From: Acidobacteriaceae bacterium
GTDB lineage: Bacteria > Acidobacteriota > Terriglobia > Terriglobales > Acidobacteriaceae
Assembly: GCA_003162255.1 (NCBI GenBank)
Contig: PMMJ01000235.1
Coordinates: forward strand, 1-5,102
Direction of reading: 5' to 3'
DNA length: 5,102 nt
Shown: positions 5,084 through 5,102 of the stretch, one piece after another
How the letters are laid out: each line of letters begins with the position of its first letter
Position numbering within the stretch: position 1 is the first letter of the stretch
Made by a program: the position numbers and the translations under genes
The notes under the pieces: model-generated
What the model saw: only the letters and a program-made list of their open reading frames with translations
Database searches by the model: none
Told to the model about the DNA's origin: nothing

Positions 5084-5102
5084 CTCAGGTGTCAGATGTC
5101 AG
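5084..5102 (+). repeat. heptamer TCAG-core array running off the window edge
   Basis: CTCAGGT (5084-5090), GTCAGAT (5091-5097) and GTCAG (5098-5102) have the same 7-bp period and [GC]TCAG core as the array inside the SBBP gene, but on the opposite strand. The array is cut by the window end, so its length is unknown. Confidence 0.6.

Larger units (their letters stand above)
4784..5102. other. upstream region of the SBBP gene without a convincing gene
   Basis: These 319 bases are less GC-rich than the genes, with AT-rich patches around 4970-5005 and 5070-5080. Frames crossing the region are overlaps of the SBBP gene or have no recognisable product. It holds the two SBBP translation signals, a candidate promoter with a dyad, a repeated decamer and the start of a heptamer array at the window edge. 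Confidence 0.6.

Noticed and set aside
5064..5102. + strand ATG opening a frame (MVAKKKVSGVRCQ) to the window end
   Set aside because: Only 13 codons are visible, there is no good ribosome binding site, and the last seven codons are just the heptamer array. It could be a gene start but cannot be supported here.

Overview
The window looks like chromosomal DNA from a soil-type Acidobacteriota (Terriglobia-like) bacterium. This is inferred from protein style rather than a marker gene. One gene is an SBBP-repeat protein with the N-terminal FEPNQGQ domain, a DUF11-type domain, an Ig-like module and a membrane-RKRRR-membrane-ACGSSSS tail. The other is a kelch 'LIAGG' protein of the kind found in large numbers in those genomes. 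There is no rRNA, tRNA, CRISPR array, transposase or integrase, and no defence or biosynthetic system is visible.

Layout: positions 1-91 hold a possible promoter and a clear ribosome binding site for a + strand gene (92-1195). It encodes an exported 367-residue protein of seven kelch repeats. In the same frame after its TAA stop, about 40 codons still read as the beginning of a bacterial Ig-like domain, interrupted by a second stop (TAG at 1223). The present gene is therefore probably a truncated form of a longer kelch-plus-Ig protein. The remnant fades out at a strong imperfect inverted repeat (1332-1409), which separates it from the 3' end of the convergent second gene.

Positions 1433-4783 (- strand) encode an exported 1116-residue SBBP seven-bladed-propeller protein with Ig-like domains and an unusual C-terminal membrane region. 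Its N-terminal third carries three unrelated short tandem arrays (12 bp x3, 7 bp x7, 9 bp x3), all in frame. The 7-bp array has a TCAG core, and the same core with the same period reappears on the opposite strand at the right end of the window (5084-5102). Positions 4784-5102 contain no convincing gene. They hold the upstream region of the SBBP gene, with two competing translation starts, a candidate sigma-70-type promoter and a dyad over its -35 box.

Both genes encode extracytoplasmic seven-bladed beta-propellers from unrelated repeat families. They converge on each other and are not an operon. No enzyme activity can be assigned to either; a role in surface adhesion or binding is only a guess from the folds. 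I did not find a clear new multi-gene system. The most informative observations are the decayed Ig extension of the kelch gene, the heptamer array that became coding sequence, and the lipoprotein-signal-like segment inside the SBBP C-terminus.
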